Notes under the pieces: model-generated
Database searches by the model: none
What the model saw: only the letters and a program-made list of their open reading frames with translations
Told to the model about the DNA's origin: nothing
In this document: piece after piece, positions 15,870 to 23,867 of the stretch
Layout of the letters: each line of letters starts with the position of its first letter
How positions within the stretch are numbered: the stretch's first letter is position 1
Assembly (NCBI GenBank): GCA_964544055.1
Contig: CAZJAA010000013.1
Location: forward strand, 1-64,000
Direction of reading: 5' to 3'
Length of the DNA stretch: 64,000 nucleotides
Origin: SIG299 sp964544055
Lineage (GTDB): Bacteria; Bacillota; Clostridia; Lachnospirales; Lachnospiraceae
Translations under genes and position numbers: made by a program

Positions 15870-16766
15870 TTATGAAATAAACTGAAACACAGTTTTTCTT
15901 GTTTGTTCTGTTGTGTCTTTTCCTTCCGGACGACCAACGAAATATACGTCCACCCCGGCAATGAGTTCCAGACATTTTTGCCCTATTTGGGGGGCATATT
16001 TTTGTTCTCCCAGCAAATGCCGCAGAAAAAGATTATTTGCGCATATTCTTAGTTTATCAATGCTTTTAATTTCCTGTGCAAAAAAATCTTCTCCTCTATG
16101 TACACCAATCATAATAAATGCTTTTAGCGGTTTTTCTGTTAAATCAAATTCTCCCTGATACGGAACAAGGAATTTATCCTTCTGCTCATTGATGTAAATG
16201 AGCTTATTCAAATCATAACCGCATTCCACCGCTACGTTACGGCACAGCTTCTGATATGGAAATGCCGGATACACCATGGTGCCCTTTTCTTTTTCATATG
16301 TTGCAATTACCATGTCGTCTGCCATCAACTTCCATCCGGCTGCCAGATAAGAATTGGTCAGAGTGGATTTGCCGCTGCCGCTTTCCCCGGCAATGAGGAT
16401 TGCATCTGTTCCGTTATGCAAAGCACTGCAGTGAATTGCCATTTTCCCACGTTGCAAAAAAAGCATTGCCATACCAAAACCAAGGAGATAATTTTTTAAA
16501 CGCATTTTCTTCCCCTCCGGCTTTAACTGGTAAACAAGCTTATTTCCGGCTTCTGCATAAAAAATACAGGTACGGTTTTGCAGCCAGCTGAATTTTTCTC
16601 CAAATTCATACGATATTCCGCTTTTTATTTTGGGCAAAAGCTCTTCCGGCATGCTTCCACTGCAAATTGTAATATCCGGAGCTTTGATGTTTTTTTCCGT
16701 TGCCACAAGCTGTGGAAACTCTATATCCGAGGTTAAAATACACCCATATAAATAATAAAAAAACAT
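15870..16766 (-). CDS. HPr-kinase-like lasso-peptide kinase 1
   Basis: The protein (298 residues) resembles the HprK-like kinases of lasso-peptide clusters, such as the paeninodin kinase, which phosphorylates the C-terminal serine of the precursor. Walker A GESGSGKST lies near residues 127-135, followed by KLMADDMVI, the paired acidic segment of HPr kinases. The N-terminus LYGCILTSDIEFPQL matches kinase 2 closely and supports the ATG at 16766; a longer TTG-started frame reaches 16811. True HPr kinases have a different N-terminal domain. It is divergent from precursor 1 and co-transcribed with the priming glycosyltransferase. Precursor 1 ends in serine, so it is the likely substrate. Confidence 0.8.
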   Translation of the reverse strand: MFFYYLYGCILTSDIEFPQLVATEKNIKAPDITICSGSMPEELLPKIKSGISYEFGEKFSWLQNRTCIFYAEAGNKLVYQLKPEGKKMRLKNYLLGFGMAMLFLQRGKMAIHCSALHNGTDAILIAGESGSGKSTLTNSYLAAGWKLMADDMVIATYEKEKGTMVYPAFPYQKLCRNVAVECGYDLNKLIYINEQKDKFLVPYQGEFDLTEKPLKAFIMIGVHRGEDFFAQEIKSIDKLRICANNLFLRHLLGEQKYAPQIGQKCLELIAGVDVYFVGRPEGKDTTEQTRKTVFQFIS

Positions 16767-16815
16767 TTTTATACTTTTCTCCAGTTTTTTACCTGTTTTT
16801 TGTTTTTTCAAATAT

Positions 16816-16844
16816 ATAATACCATTTCATGTGTCCAAAAGCAA
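16816..16844 (-). promoter_or_regulatory. Promoter for kinase 1 and the sugar transferase
   Basis: On the minus strand TTGCTT (16839-16844) and TATTAT (16816-16821) are separated by 17 nt. It is back to back with the precursor 1 promoter. Confidence 0.6.
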
Positions 16845-16884
16845 GTACAACTTTTTTCATTTTCTTTCAATCCTGTTAGAATTG

Positions 16885-16913
16885 TTGACAGGAAAGGGAA
16901 AAAAAGCTATTAT
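16885..16913 (+). promoter_or_regulatory. Strong promoter for precursor 1
   Basis: A perfect TTGACA (16885-16890), 17 nt and TATTAT (16908-16913). The leader would be about 55 nt, with GGAGG before the ATG. Confidence 0.85.
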
Positions 16914-16973
16914 GCCTGTATCAGCAATACAAAATAAAATATCAAATAGAAAACAAATATGGAGGATATAAGC

Positions 16974-17126
16974 ATGAAAAAGTGGAATGCACCAGAATTT
17001 GCAGAGCTTAACATCAACAAAACAGCAAACGGTTCTTGGGATGTAGATTGGGAAGGACCTTTGGATATTGTTTTTGCAGATAAGAGTAACGCTGACAGCA
17101 ACGATAAGACAAATCAGGAGTCCTAA
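16974..17126 (+). CDS. Lasso-type RiPP precursor peptide 1
   Basis: A 50-codon gene with GGAGG seven to eight nt before its ATG. The first 20 residues follow the pattern MKxWxxPxxxELNINxTAxG shared with precursor 2. The Trp/Pro/Leu positions and the conserved Thr match lasso leaders of the paeninodin type. With Thr at -2 the core begins NGSWDVDWEG, allowing Asn1-Glu9 closure; with the next residue as start it is Gly1-Glu8. The tail is rich in Asp, Asn and Ser and ends in serine, the residue kinases of this class phosphorylate. The core of 31-32 residues is long for a lasso peptide. A terminator follows directly. Confidence 0.82.
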   Translation: MKKWNAPEFAELNINKTANGSWDVDWEGPLDIVFADKSNADSNDKTNQES

Positions 17127-17141
17127 TAAAAAGAATAGTAA

Positions 17142-17173
17142 CCTCGTCAGAATCTGACGGGGTTTTCTTTTTA
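17142..17173 (+). terminator. Terminator after precursor 1
   Basis: CCTCGTCAG and CTGACGGGG form a 9-bp stem with a 3-nt loop, followed by TTTTCTTTTT. It separates precursor 1 from the cyclase gene and should make the precursor message far more abundant. Confidence 0.88.
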
Positions 17174-17193
17174 TGTCGGAAATAAGTTTTATA

Positions 17194-17202
17194 TGCTATA
17201 AT
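17194..17202 (+). promoter_or_regulatory. Extended -10 promoter for cyclase 1
   Basis: TGCTATAAT is an extended -10 element (TGn plus perfect TATAAT). No good -35 is seen at the normal distance. It lies 42 nt before the cyclase start. Confidence 0.6.
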
Positions 17203-17243
17203 AAAGCATACGAAAAAAATACATTTTCAAGCTGGAGATTACC

Positions 17244-19145
17244 ATGAGCGGAATTTATGGAATAAAATATGAGAGTTCCGTTTTTTCTGACCTTCCCATC
17301 CATTCCATTGCAAAATGGAATCAGGTCTATGGCAAGGAAAATAAGGAACAATATGATAACACCGGTCTTTCCATGGGATGCTTTTTAGAAAAGCTGTCAG
17401 ATACTGCCATATGCAGCAGCCCGGTCATCAAAAAAAACAGTAAGCTTGCAGTTCTTGATGTTGTTCTGTACAACCGGGAAGAACTGATGCAGCTATGTCA
17501 CACTAAAAAAGAGCTTTCTGATGAGGAACTGCTTTTTACCTATATGGAGCAGTTTGGAGCAGATGCCTTAAAAAACGTCAATGGCGATTTTGCAGGTGCA
17601 GTTTACGATACAGCAAACCGCACGCTGCTTCTGTTTCGCGACCATATGGGCGTCCGTCCTCTCTTTTTTCAACAAAAAGAGGATTTTGTTGCATTTTCTT
17701 CAGATATACGCGGTATCACTGCGCTTCCTATTGCCGATACCGCCATCAGTGAGGACTGGATTTATAAAACCATCGCCGGATTTTCGGTCATAAGTACAAA
17801 AAACACGGAATTTACTTCCATATTCAGCGTAGAGCCGGCAGAATATATCACCTTTACCTTTCCGGAAAAAGGCAAAATCATTACAAAAAAAAAGAAATAC
17901 TGGAAGCTCGGAAGTAAAAAAATCCGACTTTCTTCCAATGAAGAATATCAAAAACAGCTTCGGGCACTCATTACCGATTCTGTCAAACGTCGTCTTGACG
18001 CAGTTTCCGGTCCTGTCGGTGCAGAATTATCCGGCGGAATGGATTCTGGTGTCGTTGACATTCTCATCAACCGTGCCGGCAGGGAAGGCATTTTCTTTTC
18101 CTGGTCGCTTGATCCAAAGGTACTGCCCATGGCAGAGGAAGATGAACGCCTGATTATTGAAGACATCTGCCGTCAGGAACACATTGTTTGCAACTATAGC
18201 GGGGCAGTTCCGTTTCTTGACGAAAACAGCAATCTTGCCGAAAGCTTTCGTCAAATAGGGGTTCCTCTGCATTTGGAACAGCTTCCTGCACTCTGTTATG
18301 CACTGCCAACCTACATCAACGCTCTTACCATCTGTGAAACTGCACAGTTTATTAATCGCAGCGGTTCTCGCATTGTTTTTACAGGGCATGGAGGAGATGA
18401 AGGAGTCAGTCACCGCTGCAACCCTTACGAGTTATTCTATCACAGGGAATATGCTTCTTATTTCCGTCATTTCTGGAACATTGCCAATGGTCAGCCGCAC
18501 CGGATAATCCGGACGTTAAAATACTGTTTCCAAAACCTGAACTTTGCCCACCATCGTTTTCATTCGGCATTTCACATGGTGGATGGTGCACCAAAGCTGC
18601 TTAATGCAGATTTTGCCGCAAAATATTCCGAACAGGATATGCCGCACATTTCCTTTGCCTACGATCCAAAATCACACATCAATGCAGGTGCCACCTGTAA
18701 CCGGCTGGCTAACGTTTCCCTGCTTGGTGCCTACTGTGGTGTCCGTTACCTTGCTCCGTTTATGGATTATCGGGTAATTGATTTTGCCGTATCCATTCCA
18801 AGAAGCCAGTACCTGCAGAACAATACCAAGCGTTTTATTTATCGGGAAGCCTTTAAAGATATTATGCCGGAATCATTATACCGTCTGACCGTCAAAGAAG
18901 ACAACAGTAAGAAAAACCTGCAGCCGGATCCAAACTGGTATACTTCTTTTGCGGAAAAAAAAGAACAGGTTGGCAATTATCTAAACCGGGATTTCTGGAA
19001 AAAATATCTGAATTACGAGGAAATTGATGCCTGGTTAAAACGTAGCGAACCGGCACCGGAAGAACGAGAACAGGAAAAAAACATTTTAATCCGTCTTTTT
19101 TATTGTGCCATGATACAAAGCCTGGTAGAAAAATCCAAGAGTTAA
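17244..19145 (+). CDS. Asparagine-synthetase-like lasso cyclase 1
   Basis: This enzyme (633 residues) resembles AsnB and the lasso macrolactam synthetases that adenylate an Asp/Glu side chain of the core and join it to the N-terminal amine. The N-terminal glutaminase-like domain begins MSGIYGI: the catalytic Cys2 of true asparagine synthetase is serine, so no ammonia can be released from glutamine. The ATP-pyrophosphatase motif SGGMDSG is near residue 262, and GHGGDEG follows near 390. GGAG precedes the ATG. It sits directly behind precursor 1. No cysteine nucleophile plus the neighbours argue against an ordinary asparagine synthetase. Confidence 0.88.
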   Translation: MSGIYGIKYESSVFSDLPIHSIAKWNQVYGKENKEQYDNTGLSMGCFLEKLSDTAICSSPVIKKNSKLAVLDVVLYNREELMQLCHTKKELSDEELLFTYMEQFGADALKNVNGDFAGAVYDTANRTLLLFRDHMGVRPLFFQQKEDFVAFSSDIRGITALPIADTAISEDWIYKTIAGFSVISTKNTEFTSIFSVEPAEYITFTFPEKGKIITKKKKYWKLGSKKIRLSSNEEYQKQLRALITDSVKRRLDAVSGPVGAELSGGMDSGVVDILINRAGREGIFFSWSLDPKVLPMAEEDERLIIEDICRQEHIVCNYSGAVPFLDENSNLAESFRQIGVPLHLEQLPALCYALPTYINALTICETAQFINRSGSRIVFTGHGGDEGVSHRCNPYELFYHREYASYFRHFWNIANGQPHRIIRTLKYCFQNLNFAHHRFHSAFHMVDGAPKLLNADFAAKYSEQDMPHISFAYDPKSHINAGATCNRLANVSLLGAYCGVRYLAPFMDYRVIDFAVSIPRSQYLQNNTKRFIYREAFKDIMPESLYRLTVKEDNSKKNLQPDPNWYTSFAEKKEQVGNYLNRDFWKKYLNYEEIDAWLKRSEPAPEEREQEKNILIRLFYCAMIQSLVEKSKS

Positions 19146-19177
19146 TCGCAGGGCGCATTGTTCCTACGAATAAAAAT

Positions 19178-19235
19178 GCCGGAGAGCAAAACAACCGACA
19201 AAATCAGGATGGTTGTTTACGCTTCCGGCTTTTTT
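19178..19235. terminator. Bidirectional terminator between cyclase 1 and pqqD
   Basis: A long imperfect stem (GCCGGA..GC..AACAACC with GGTTGTTT..GC.TCCGGC) is followed by TTTTTT on the plus strand and by ATTTTTATT on the minus strand. It lies between two convergent genes. Confidence 0.85.
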
Positions 19236-19294
19236 GGGCAGCAATTGCTGTTGTTTTCCACGTTTCATTTTAGCATTTTTATAACTATGGACGT

Positions 19295-19567
19295 CTATTC
19301 TGCAGAAATAAACTTTAACTCCTTCAGCTTTTCTAAAAAAGTGCAGACAGAAGCAGAGCACTCTTCTTCCGATACATCATATTCAGCCAGCAGTTTTTCT
19401 ATGATTTCACCAACAGAAACCTGTGTCTGAATCATGTCCCAGATATCGTTTCCAACGCCCTTAATCATAAAATATTTTCCTGTTTCAAAATCAATCATAA
19501 CTTTTTCACCTGCAAGCTCCGTTACATTAATATTTTTTATCAGTTTCACCTTTACATCTCTGTTCAT
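19295..19567 (-). CDS. PqqD-family leader-binding protein (lasso B1)
   Basis: This 90-residue protein has the PqqD/RRE fold signature: a beta hairpin with VMIDFETGKYFMI, the helix GNDIWDMI, then two helices ending in a short strand. In lasso pathways the B1 protein binds the precursor leader and delivers it to the B2 peptidase and the cyclase. It is the only B1 gene in the window and must serve both precursors if both are active. GGGAGG precedes the ATG. It is convergent with cyclase 1 and divergent from the response regulator. Confidence 0.85.
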   Translation of the reverse strand: MNRDVKVKLIKNINVTELAGEKVMIDFETGKYFMIKGVGNDIWDMIQTQVSVGEIIEKLLAEYDVSEEECSASVCTFLEKLKELKFISAE

Positions 19568-19593
19568 TGCACGTTCCTCCCGTTTTTTCTTTT

Positions 19594-19622
19594 ATTGTAT
19601 ACTTTTTCCGGCAATTTTGCAA
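19594..19622 (-). promoter_or_regulatory. pqqD promoter
   Basis: On the minus strand TTGCAA (19617-19622) and TACAAT (19594-19599) are 17 nt apart. Confidence 0.6.
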
Positions 19623-19674
19623 TACCTCATCAACTTCTAATAAGTTTTTTCTTTTATTTTCTTTCCATCTGGTA

Positions 19675-19680
19675 TATAAT
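19675..19680 (+). promoter_or_regulatory. -10 box for the two-component operon
   Basis: A perfect TATAAT 24 nt before the response regulator start. The -35 region (TTTTAT at 19652-19657) is poor, as expected for an activator-dependent promoter. Confidence 0.45.
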
Positions 19681-19703
19681 GATACCAAGGAGGGAACAAT
19701 GAC

Positions 19704-20429
19704 ATGTACAAAATTCTGTTAATTGATGATGATGCCGAAGTATTGGAAATCAATAAAAAGTTTCTGATGAAGGAAGGATATCATGTAGCTGTTTCCACGT
19801 CAGCCGCCAAAGCCATTCCAATCATAAAAAAATATCCGTGTGACTGCATCGTCCTGGACGTTATGATGCCGGAGTTAAACGGCTTTGATGCCTGTGCCCA
19901 AATCCGCAGTTTTGCAGATATCCCCATTATTTTTCTCACAGGAAAATCTGCGGAAGAAGACCGCATCCACGGTCTGATGCTTGGTGCAGACGATTACATT
20001 GTAAAACCATACAGCTTGAAGGAGCTTTCCCTGCGGATTCAGGCACTTATGCGCCGCAGACAGCTTGCTCAAAATGCTTCCCGCACACCTGTACCCTCCA
20101 CCAGACTTTCTTTTCCGCCGCTACTCATTGACACTATGGAACACAAGGTATACTGCAATGAAGACGAAATACCGCTCAGTAACCGGGAATTTTCCCTGTT
20201 GCTGCTGCTTGCATCCAATCCCGAAAAAACTATTACCTTTGAAGAAATCGGAACTAAAATCTGGGGAACCTACACGGAAGCCGACCGCCGCTCCATTATG
20301 GTAAACACCAGCCGGCTGCGTAAAAAACTGGAGAGCAGTCCGGAATTAGACGGTATTATTGAAACCGTCTGGTCCGAAGGCTATCGTTTCATTCCCAAAA
20401 AAGGAAAGGCTGGATTAAACCATGGCTAA
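19704..20429 (+). CDS. OmpR/PhoB-family response regulator
   Basis: The 241-residue protein has a receiver domain (about 1-120) with the acidic pair IDDD near residue 8, the phosphorylatable Asp in CIVLDVMMPE near residue 53, and Lys in IVKPY near 102. The C-terminal winged-helix DNA-binding domain (about 135-236) ends with the ETVWSEGYRFIP hallmark. GGAGGG lies ten nt upstream. It overlaps the kinase gene by 8 nt. Its place between pqqD and precursor 2 suggests control of the RiPP genes. No target site could be identified by eye. Confidence 0.9.
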   Translation: MYKILLIDDDAEVLEINKKFLMKEGYHVAVSTSAAKAIPIIKKYPCDCIVLDVMMPELNGFDACAQIRSFADIPIIFLTGKSAEEDRIHGLMLGADDYIVKPYSLKELSLRIQALMRRRQLAQNASRTPVPSTRLSFPPLLIDTMEHKVYCNEDEIPLSNREFSLLLLLASNPEKTITFEEIGTKIWGTYTEADRRSIMVNTSRLRKKLESSPELDGIIETVWSEGYRFIPKKGKAGLNHG

Positions 20430-21219
20430 AAAACAATTCAAAACACCAGCACTTACTGTTGAGGAACTGACAGCCGAGCTGTATCTTTCCAAAAAGGACT
20501 TAAAAAGGGCGAATGACCTTTTAACAGCACAGGAAAAGACCCGAACTGAACTGTTCGCCAATCTTTCCCATGACCTGCGTTCTCCCATCACTGCCCTGCG
20601 CAATTCCATTGATTATATCCTTACTTTGGACAAATACACCAGGGAAGAGCTTCAGCCCATTTTCCACCTGATGCAGAACCGCATTCTTACCATGGAAGCC
20701 CTGATTAACAATCTTTTTCTGCTTACAACCTTGGAAAATACAGCCATTCCTTTCCATTATGAATCCGTTGCCATTGGCATGTTTCTGGAAGATTTCTTTT
20801 TTAACTGTGAGGCTGATCCAAAATACGCAGAAAGAACTCTTATTTTGGATGTTCCCTTCGACATGGACGCTGTTCTCTCTCTTGATACGGCACAATTCAC
20901 CAGAGTGCTTGATAACCTTTTCAGCAACGCTTTAAAATATTCTGATGCCGGTGCTTCCATTACATTAAGTGCCGTTCAGACTGACTCCGCAGTTACAATT
21001 ACGGTATTGGACACCGGTATCGGAATGACTGCAGAGCAATGTGAAAAAGTATTCGACCGCTCCTATATGGCTTCTCCCGCCCGTACACCGGATGCAAAAA
21101 CCGGCTGTGGTCTGGGCCTTTCCATTGTCAAAGCAATTGTCGAACGCCATGACGGTACCATTCACTGTCAAAGCACGTTGGGGTGCGGAACTTCTTTTTC
21201 CATTACCTTACCCCTTTAA
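20422..21219 (+). CDS. Soluble sensor histidine kinase
   Basis: The 265-residue kinase has an H box FANLSHDLRSPI (His near residue 51), an N box LDNLFSNALKYS near 155-166 and glycine boxes DTGIGM and GCGLGLS. No membrane helix, PAS or HAMP domain precedes the H box; only a 40-residue helical segment does. It must therefore sense something in the cytoplasm or through a partner protein. It is translationally coupled to the response regulator by an 8-nt overlap. A repeat element begins about 50 nt after its stop codon. Confidence 0.9.
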   Translation: MAKKQFKTPALTVEELTAELYLSKKDLKRANDLLTAQEKTRTELFANLSHDLRSPITALRNSIDYILTLDKYTREELQPIFHLMQNRILTMEALINNLFLLTTLENTAIPFHYESVAIGMFLEDFFFNCEADPKYAERTLILDVPFDMDAVLSLDTAQFTRVLDNLFSNALKYSDAGASITLSAVQTDSAVTITVLDTGIGMTAEQCEKVFDRSYMASPARTPDAKTGCGLGLSIVKAIVERHDGTIHCQSTLGCGTSFSITLPL

Positions 21220-21266
21220 ATACTTACGCAGCCCACACCGCAATTCGTAAAATTAGCTCGCATTTT

Positions 21267-21368
21267 ACTCATTTGGCGGCGTGGTGCTAATCGCAAGATA
21301 GAAGCAAAACTCTTCCTCGCAAGCAAGCTTGCAGTCTGTGTTTTGCTTCTATCTTGCTGAATAGTTAC
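21267..21368 (+). repeat. Intergenic hairpin element, copy 2
   Basis: The left flank GGCGGCGTGGTGCTAATC leads to a perfect 18-bp stem: GCAAGATAGAAGCAAAAC (21293-21310) with GTTTTGCTTCTATCTTGC (21340-21357). The right flank is T then GAATAGTTAC. The loop has its own small stem GCAAGC/GCTTGC. The flanks match copy 1 while the stem is unrelated. Confidence 0.65.
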
Positions 21369-21396
21369 TATTTTTGTAACAATATTGATAGAATTA

Positions 21397-21425
21397 TTTA
21401 CAAAAAACAATTTTTATATTATATT
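21397..21425 (+). promoter_or_regulatory. Promoter for precursor 2
   Basis: TTTACA (21397-21402), 17 nt and TATATT (21420-21425). The leader of about 95 nt contains GTAAC and CTGC-type small inverted repeats and ends in AAAGGAG before the ATG. Confidence 0.65.
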
Positions 21426-21527
21426 CATTGCTGTAAGGCAAAAGAAAATTACAAAAGTAACGAATGGCAACTAATCTCTGCGGGCAGCAGAAGATTTACA
21501 ATTATTTTTTAAAGGAGTGTCGTATTT

Positions 21528-21707
21528 ATGAAAACATGGATTACACCAAACGTAGAAGAATTAAACATTAACGAAACTGCACAGGGACAGAACATCTCCA
21601 CCAGTTTTGACGAAATCAGAGTAGACCAGAACGGCAACTACTGGGTTAGCTTTTCCAGCGGTGCTGACAGCCAGCCAGAAGTTACAGGTACAATTACAGT
21701 CAACTAG
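21528..21707 (+). CDS. Lasso-type RiPP precursor peptide 2
   Basis: A 59-codon gene with AAAGGAG upstream. Its leader shares the pattern MKxWxxPxxxELNINxTAxG with precursor 1, so the same B1/B2 machinery should recognise it. After the Thr-Ala pair the core starts QGQNISTSFDE. With Thr at -2 there is no Asp or Glu at positions 7-9 and the first acid is Asp10. If the core starts at Gly, Asp falls at position 9, a normal ring. The core is 40-41 residues, very long for this class. It ends in ITVN, not in serine. It is convergent with cyclase 2. Confidence 0.78.
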   Translation: MKTWITPNVEELNINETAQGQNISTSFDEIRVDQNGNYWVSFSSGADSQPEVTGTITVN

Positions 21708-21734
21708 TACTTTTTCCTCTATTTACTTTTAAGT

Positions 21735-21793
21735 GTAACTCTTCATTGATATAAGAAATATTCCGGCGGCAAGGCTTGAATATCTTTATATCA
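21735..21793 (-). repeat. Intergenic hairpin element, copy 3 (minus orientation)
   Basis: Arms TGATATAAGAAATATTC (21747-21763) and GAATATCTTTATATCA (21778-21793) form a long stem. On the minus strand it is followed by AT and then GAAGAGTTAC, the same right flank as copy 1. It lies between the stop of precursor 2 and the terminator. Confidence 0.55.
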
Positions 21794-21802
21794 GGCAGAA
21801 AA

Positions 21803-21847
21803 CCGCAGTCATGACAGAATCCGCACTGTTATGGCTACGGTTTTTTT
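21803..21847. terminator. Bidirectional terminator for precursor 2 and cyclase 2
   Basis: CCGcAGTCATGACAG pairs with CTGTTATGGCTaCGG around an 8-nt loop and is followed by TTTTTTT on the plus strand. The minus strand also has a short T run (GGTTTTC). Confidence 0.85.
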
Positions 21848-21851
21848 GCTG

Positions 21852-23774
21852 CTATGTTACTTTTTTATACTGCATCAGAAACAGGCTGAGTGATTGAAGC
21901 ACAGTAATATTCTGTACCATGGTTGTATCCGAAAGCTCCGGCAGCTCCCTGACCTCTTTTCTCAGCTTTTCCAGCTTTGTTTGATTTAAAAACTGCGTCA
22001 ACTGCGGATTAGACAAAAGAGAAAGCACCTCCTCCTTATAATTGCTCCACTGCAAATTTGAGCGAAAAACAAAATCTGCGCTCTGCAATCCACGATGGTT
22101 TACGTCATTCCGGATTGCCTGCGGAACAATGTCTTCCATATATTCCCGTACCATTCGCCGCTCTACGCCATGGTTCACAAAACATTCCATCGGTAAGGAC
22201 ATACAGAACTCTATCATTCGTTTGTCCTTTGTCGGATCACGCAGTATAATTCCGTGTGCAAGCCCAAGCTTTGTATCATACAAACCCAGATGCTGGAATA
22301 TCCGAAGGTCATTCATAAAATTTTTATGCTCTTTTTCTGAATCCATGGCAGACCCGCCACCCTGACGCAGCATGCGGCGGATTACCTTTTTAATGCGATA
22401 TTTTTCTTTCAGCCGCTCCTGTAAAAAAGAGTCCTCAATCATGGATAAATCCGGAACCCACTTCTTCTTCCATTCGCTTTTCATGACACGAAGGACGTTT
22501 CCTTTTGTTACTCTTCTTTTTTTCATAAATTCGCAGACTGCCGTTTTGGCTTCCAATACTTTCAGCTTTTGCAGACGCTGATATACCAGGGATAAAATAG
22601 CACCATACGAAATTGTGGAATTTCCAAACTGTCCTTTTAGCACCATACAGCAGCCCTGTGTTTGTGCCTGCCGATAAATTTCATCCATCCAGAGCAGATT
22701 GGCGTTTGATTTTCCCGGCACTTCTGTATATCGCACAAACCGCTCTATCTCTGAAAATGCCGCTTTCCCCTCACAGGAAACAAACTGCGGACGCAGATTG
22801 GAATGCTGGGACGCAAGAAGCATCGGTCCTGCCGATTCGTCCATCAAATCAAAGCCATCCACACACGGAAAATCCTTTAACGGAACCGAAGTATAAGTAA
22901 ATAATTCTTCTCCACGTTCTGCCAAAAGCGGAGCCGCCACACAAGCCACCGTCGAGGAATCCAGTCCGCTGCTTAAAGTCATAGCTGTTTTCCCGGCAGA
23001 GCGCAGCATCGACTGCACACAGGTCTGAAAAAGCTCCAGAAACCTTTTCTTATATTCCCCATCCTCCGACAGCACAAGCTTTTTCACAGATTTTGTCGGA
23101 TTCCAGTAGCATATCTTTTCTGTTTTTTCTTTTGTGACACGAAGATAGTGTCCGGCCTCCAGCTGATACACTCCCTCAAATGGGGTAAGCCCCGGAAACA
23201 GAATCATATCCGGGGCACGGAACGCCTCACAGCCTGCCAGCCACTTTTCGCAAAACTTCATGTTTTCTTCCCCAAACGCCTGTAAAATAGGACCATAGGT
23301 CGTGGAAAAAACAAAATCCTCATTGCGCAGACAATAATTGATGCAGCGGCTGCCGGTATGATCCGTATAAAGGAGCACCTGATTTTGCGCTTCCAGATAA
23401 ATGGCAAACGAAAAAATTCCAACCAGATGCTGGACAAAATCTTCCCCCCACGTTAAAAACGCCAGATACGCCAACTCCCCATCCGTCATTTCGTCTGTTA
23501 CACCGGAAAGGACCTCCAGCAGTTCCTCTCTATTATCCAGAATACAGTCTGCAGTAAAGTAAATCCGCTTCTTTTCATCATAAAATGGTAATTTTTCTTT
23601 TTCCGAGCCACAAATTACATATTGATGTGCACAGGAAAAATAAACAGAGCCTTCCACCAGACGGTCAATCCTGTCTATGCGGTATTCTCTCATGCTCTGT
23701 TCTATTTCAGAAATTTTTGTCCGATCTATCTGCTTCTTTTGCAGGTGGACAATTCCCCAGATTGCACCTGGCAT
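21852..23774 (-). CDS. Asparagine-synthetase-like lasso cyclase 2
   Basis: This 640-residue protein is a second AsnB-like macrolactam synthetase. It begins MPGAIWGI, so the Cys2 nucleophile is replaced by proline and the glutaminase is dead. The ATP-binding motif SSGLDSS lies near residue 265. Compared with cyclase 1 it is clearly divergent, which suggests a different core substrate, most likely precursor 2 next door. AGGAGG precedes ATG 23774; the longer frame to 23867 has no such site. Kinase 2 lies upstream on the same strand, with 93 nt between. Confidence 0.87.
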   Translation of the reverse strand: MPGAIWGIVHLQKKQIDRTKISEIEQSMREYRIDRIDRLVEGSVYFSCAHQYVICGSEKEKLPFYDEKKRIYFTADCILDNREELLEVLSGVTDEMTDGELAYLAFLTWGEDFVQHLVGIFSFAIYLEAQNQVLLYTDHTGSRCINYCLRNEDFVFSTTYGPILQAFGEENMKFCEKWLAGCEAFRAPDMILFPGLTPFEGVYQLEAGHYLRVTKEKTEKICYWNPTKSVKKLVLSEDGEYKKRFLELFQTCVQSMLRSAGKTAMTLSSGLDSSTVACVAAPLLAERGEELFTYTSVPLKDFPCVDGFDLMDESAGPMLLASQHSNLRPQFVSCEGKAAFSEIERFVRYTEVPGKSNANLLWMDEIYRQAQTQGCCMVLKGQFGNSTISYGAILSLVYQRLQKLKVLEAKTAVCEFMKKRRVTKGNVLRVMKSEWKKKWVPDLSMIEDSFLQERLKEKYRIKKVIRRMLRQGGGSAMDSEKEHKNFMNDLRIFQHLGLYDTKLGLAHGIILRDPTKDKRMIEFCMSLPMECFVNHGVERRMVREYMEDIVPQAIRNDVNHRGLQSADFVFRSNLQWSNYKEEVLSLLSNPQLTQFLNQTKLEKLRKEVRELPELSDTTMVQNITVLQSLSLFLMQYKKVT

Positions 23775-23867
23775 GGCTTTTCGCCTCCTTTTTTTGAAAT
23801 GTACTCGCATCAGAAAATTACAAAAATACATAAACTGGTACCGGTTCTGCAGTAAATTTACTGCCAC

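Noticed and set aside
15870..16766. True HPr kinase/phosphorylase
   Set aside because: The N-terminal domain and the HPr kinase signature do not match, a second copy exists nearby, and the context is a RiPP cluster.
17244..19145. Ordinary asparagine synthetase
   Set aside because: The nucleophile Cys2 is missing in this gene and in the second copy, and the neighbours are precursor, PqqD, B2 and lasso-type kinase genes.
21219..21368. Intrinsic terminator of the histidine kinase gene
   Set aside because: The 18-bp stem has no T run after it, and its conserved flanks tie it to the other repeat copies. It may still stop transcription weakly.
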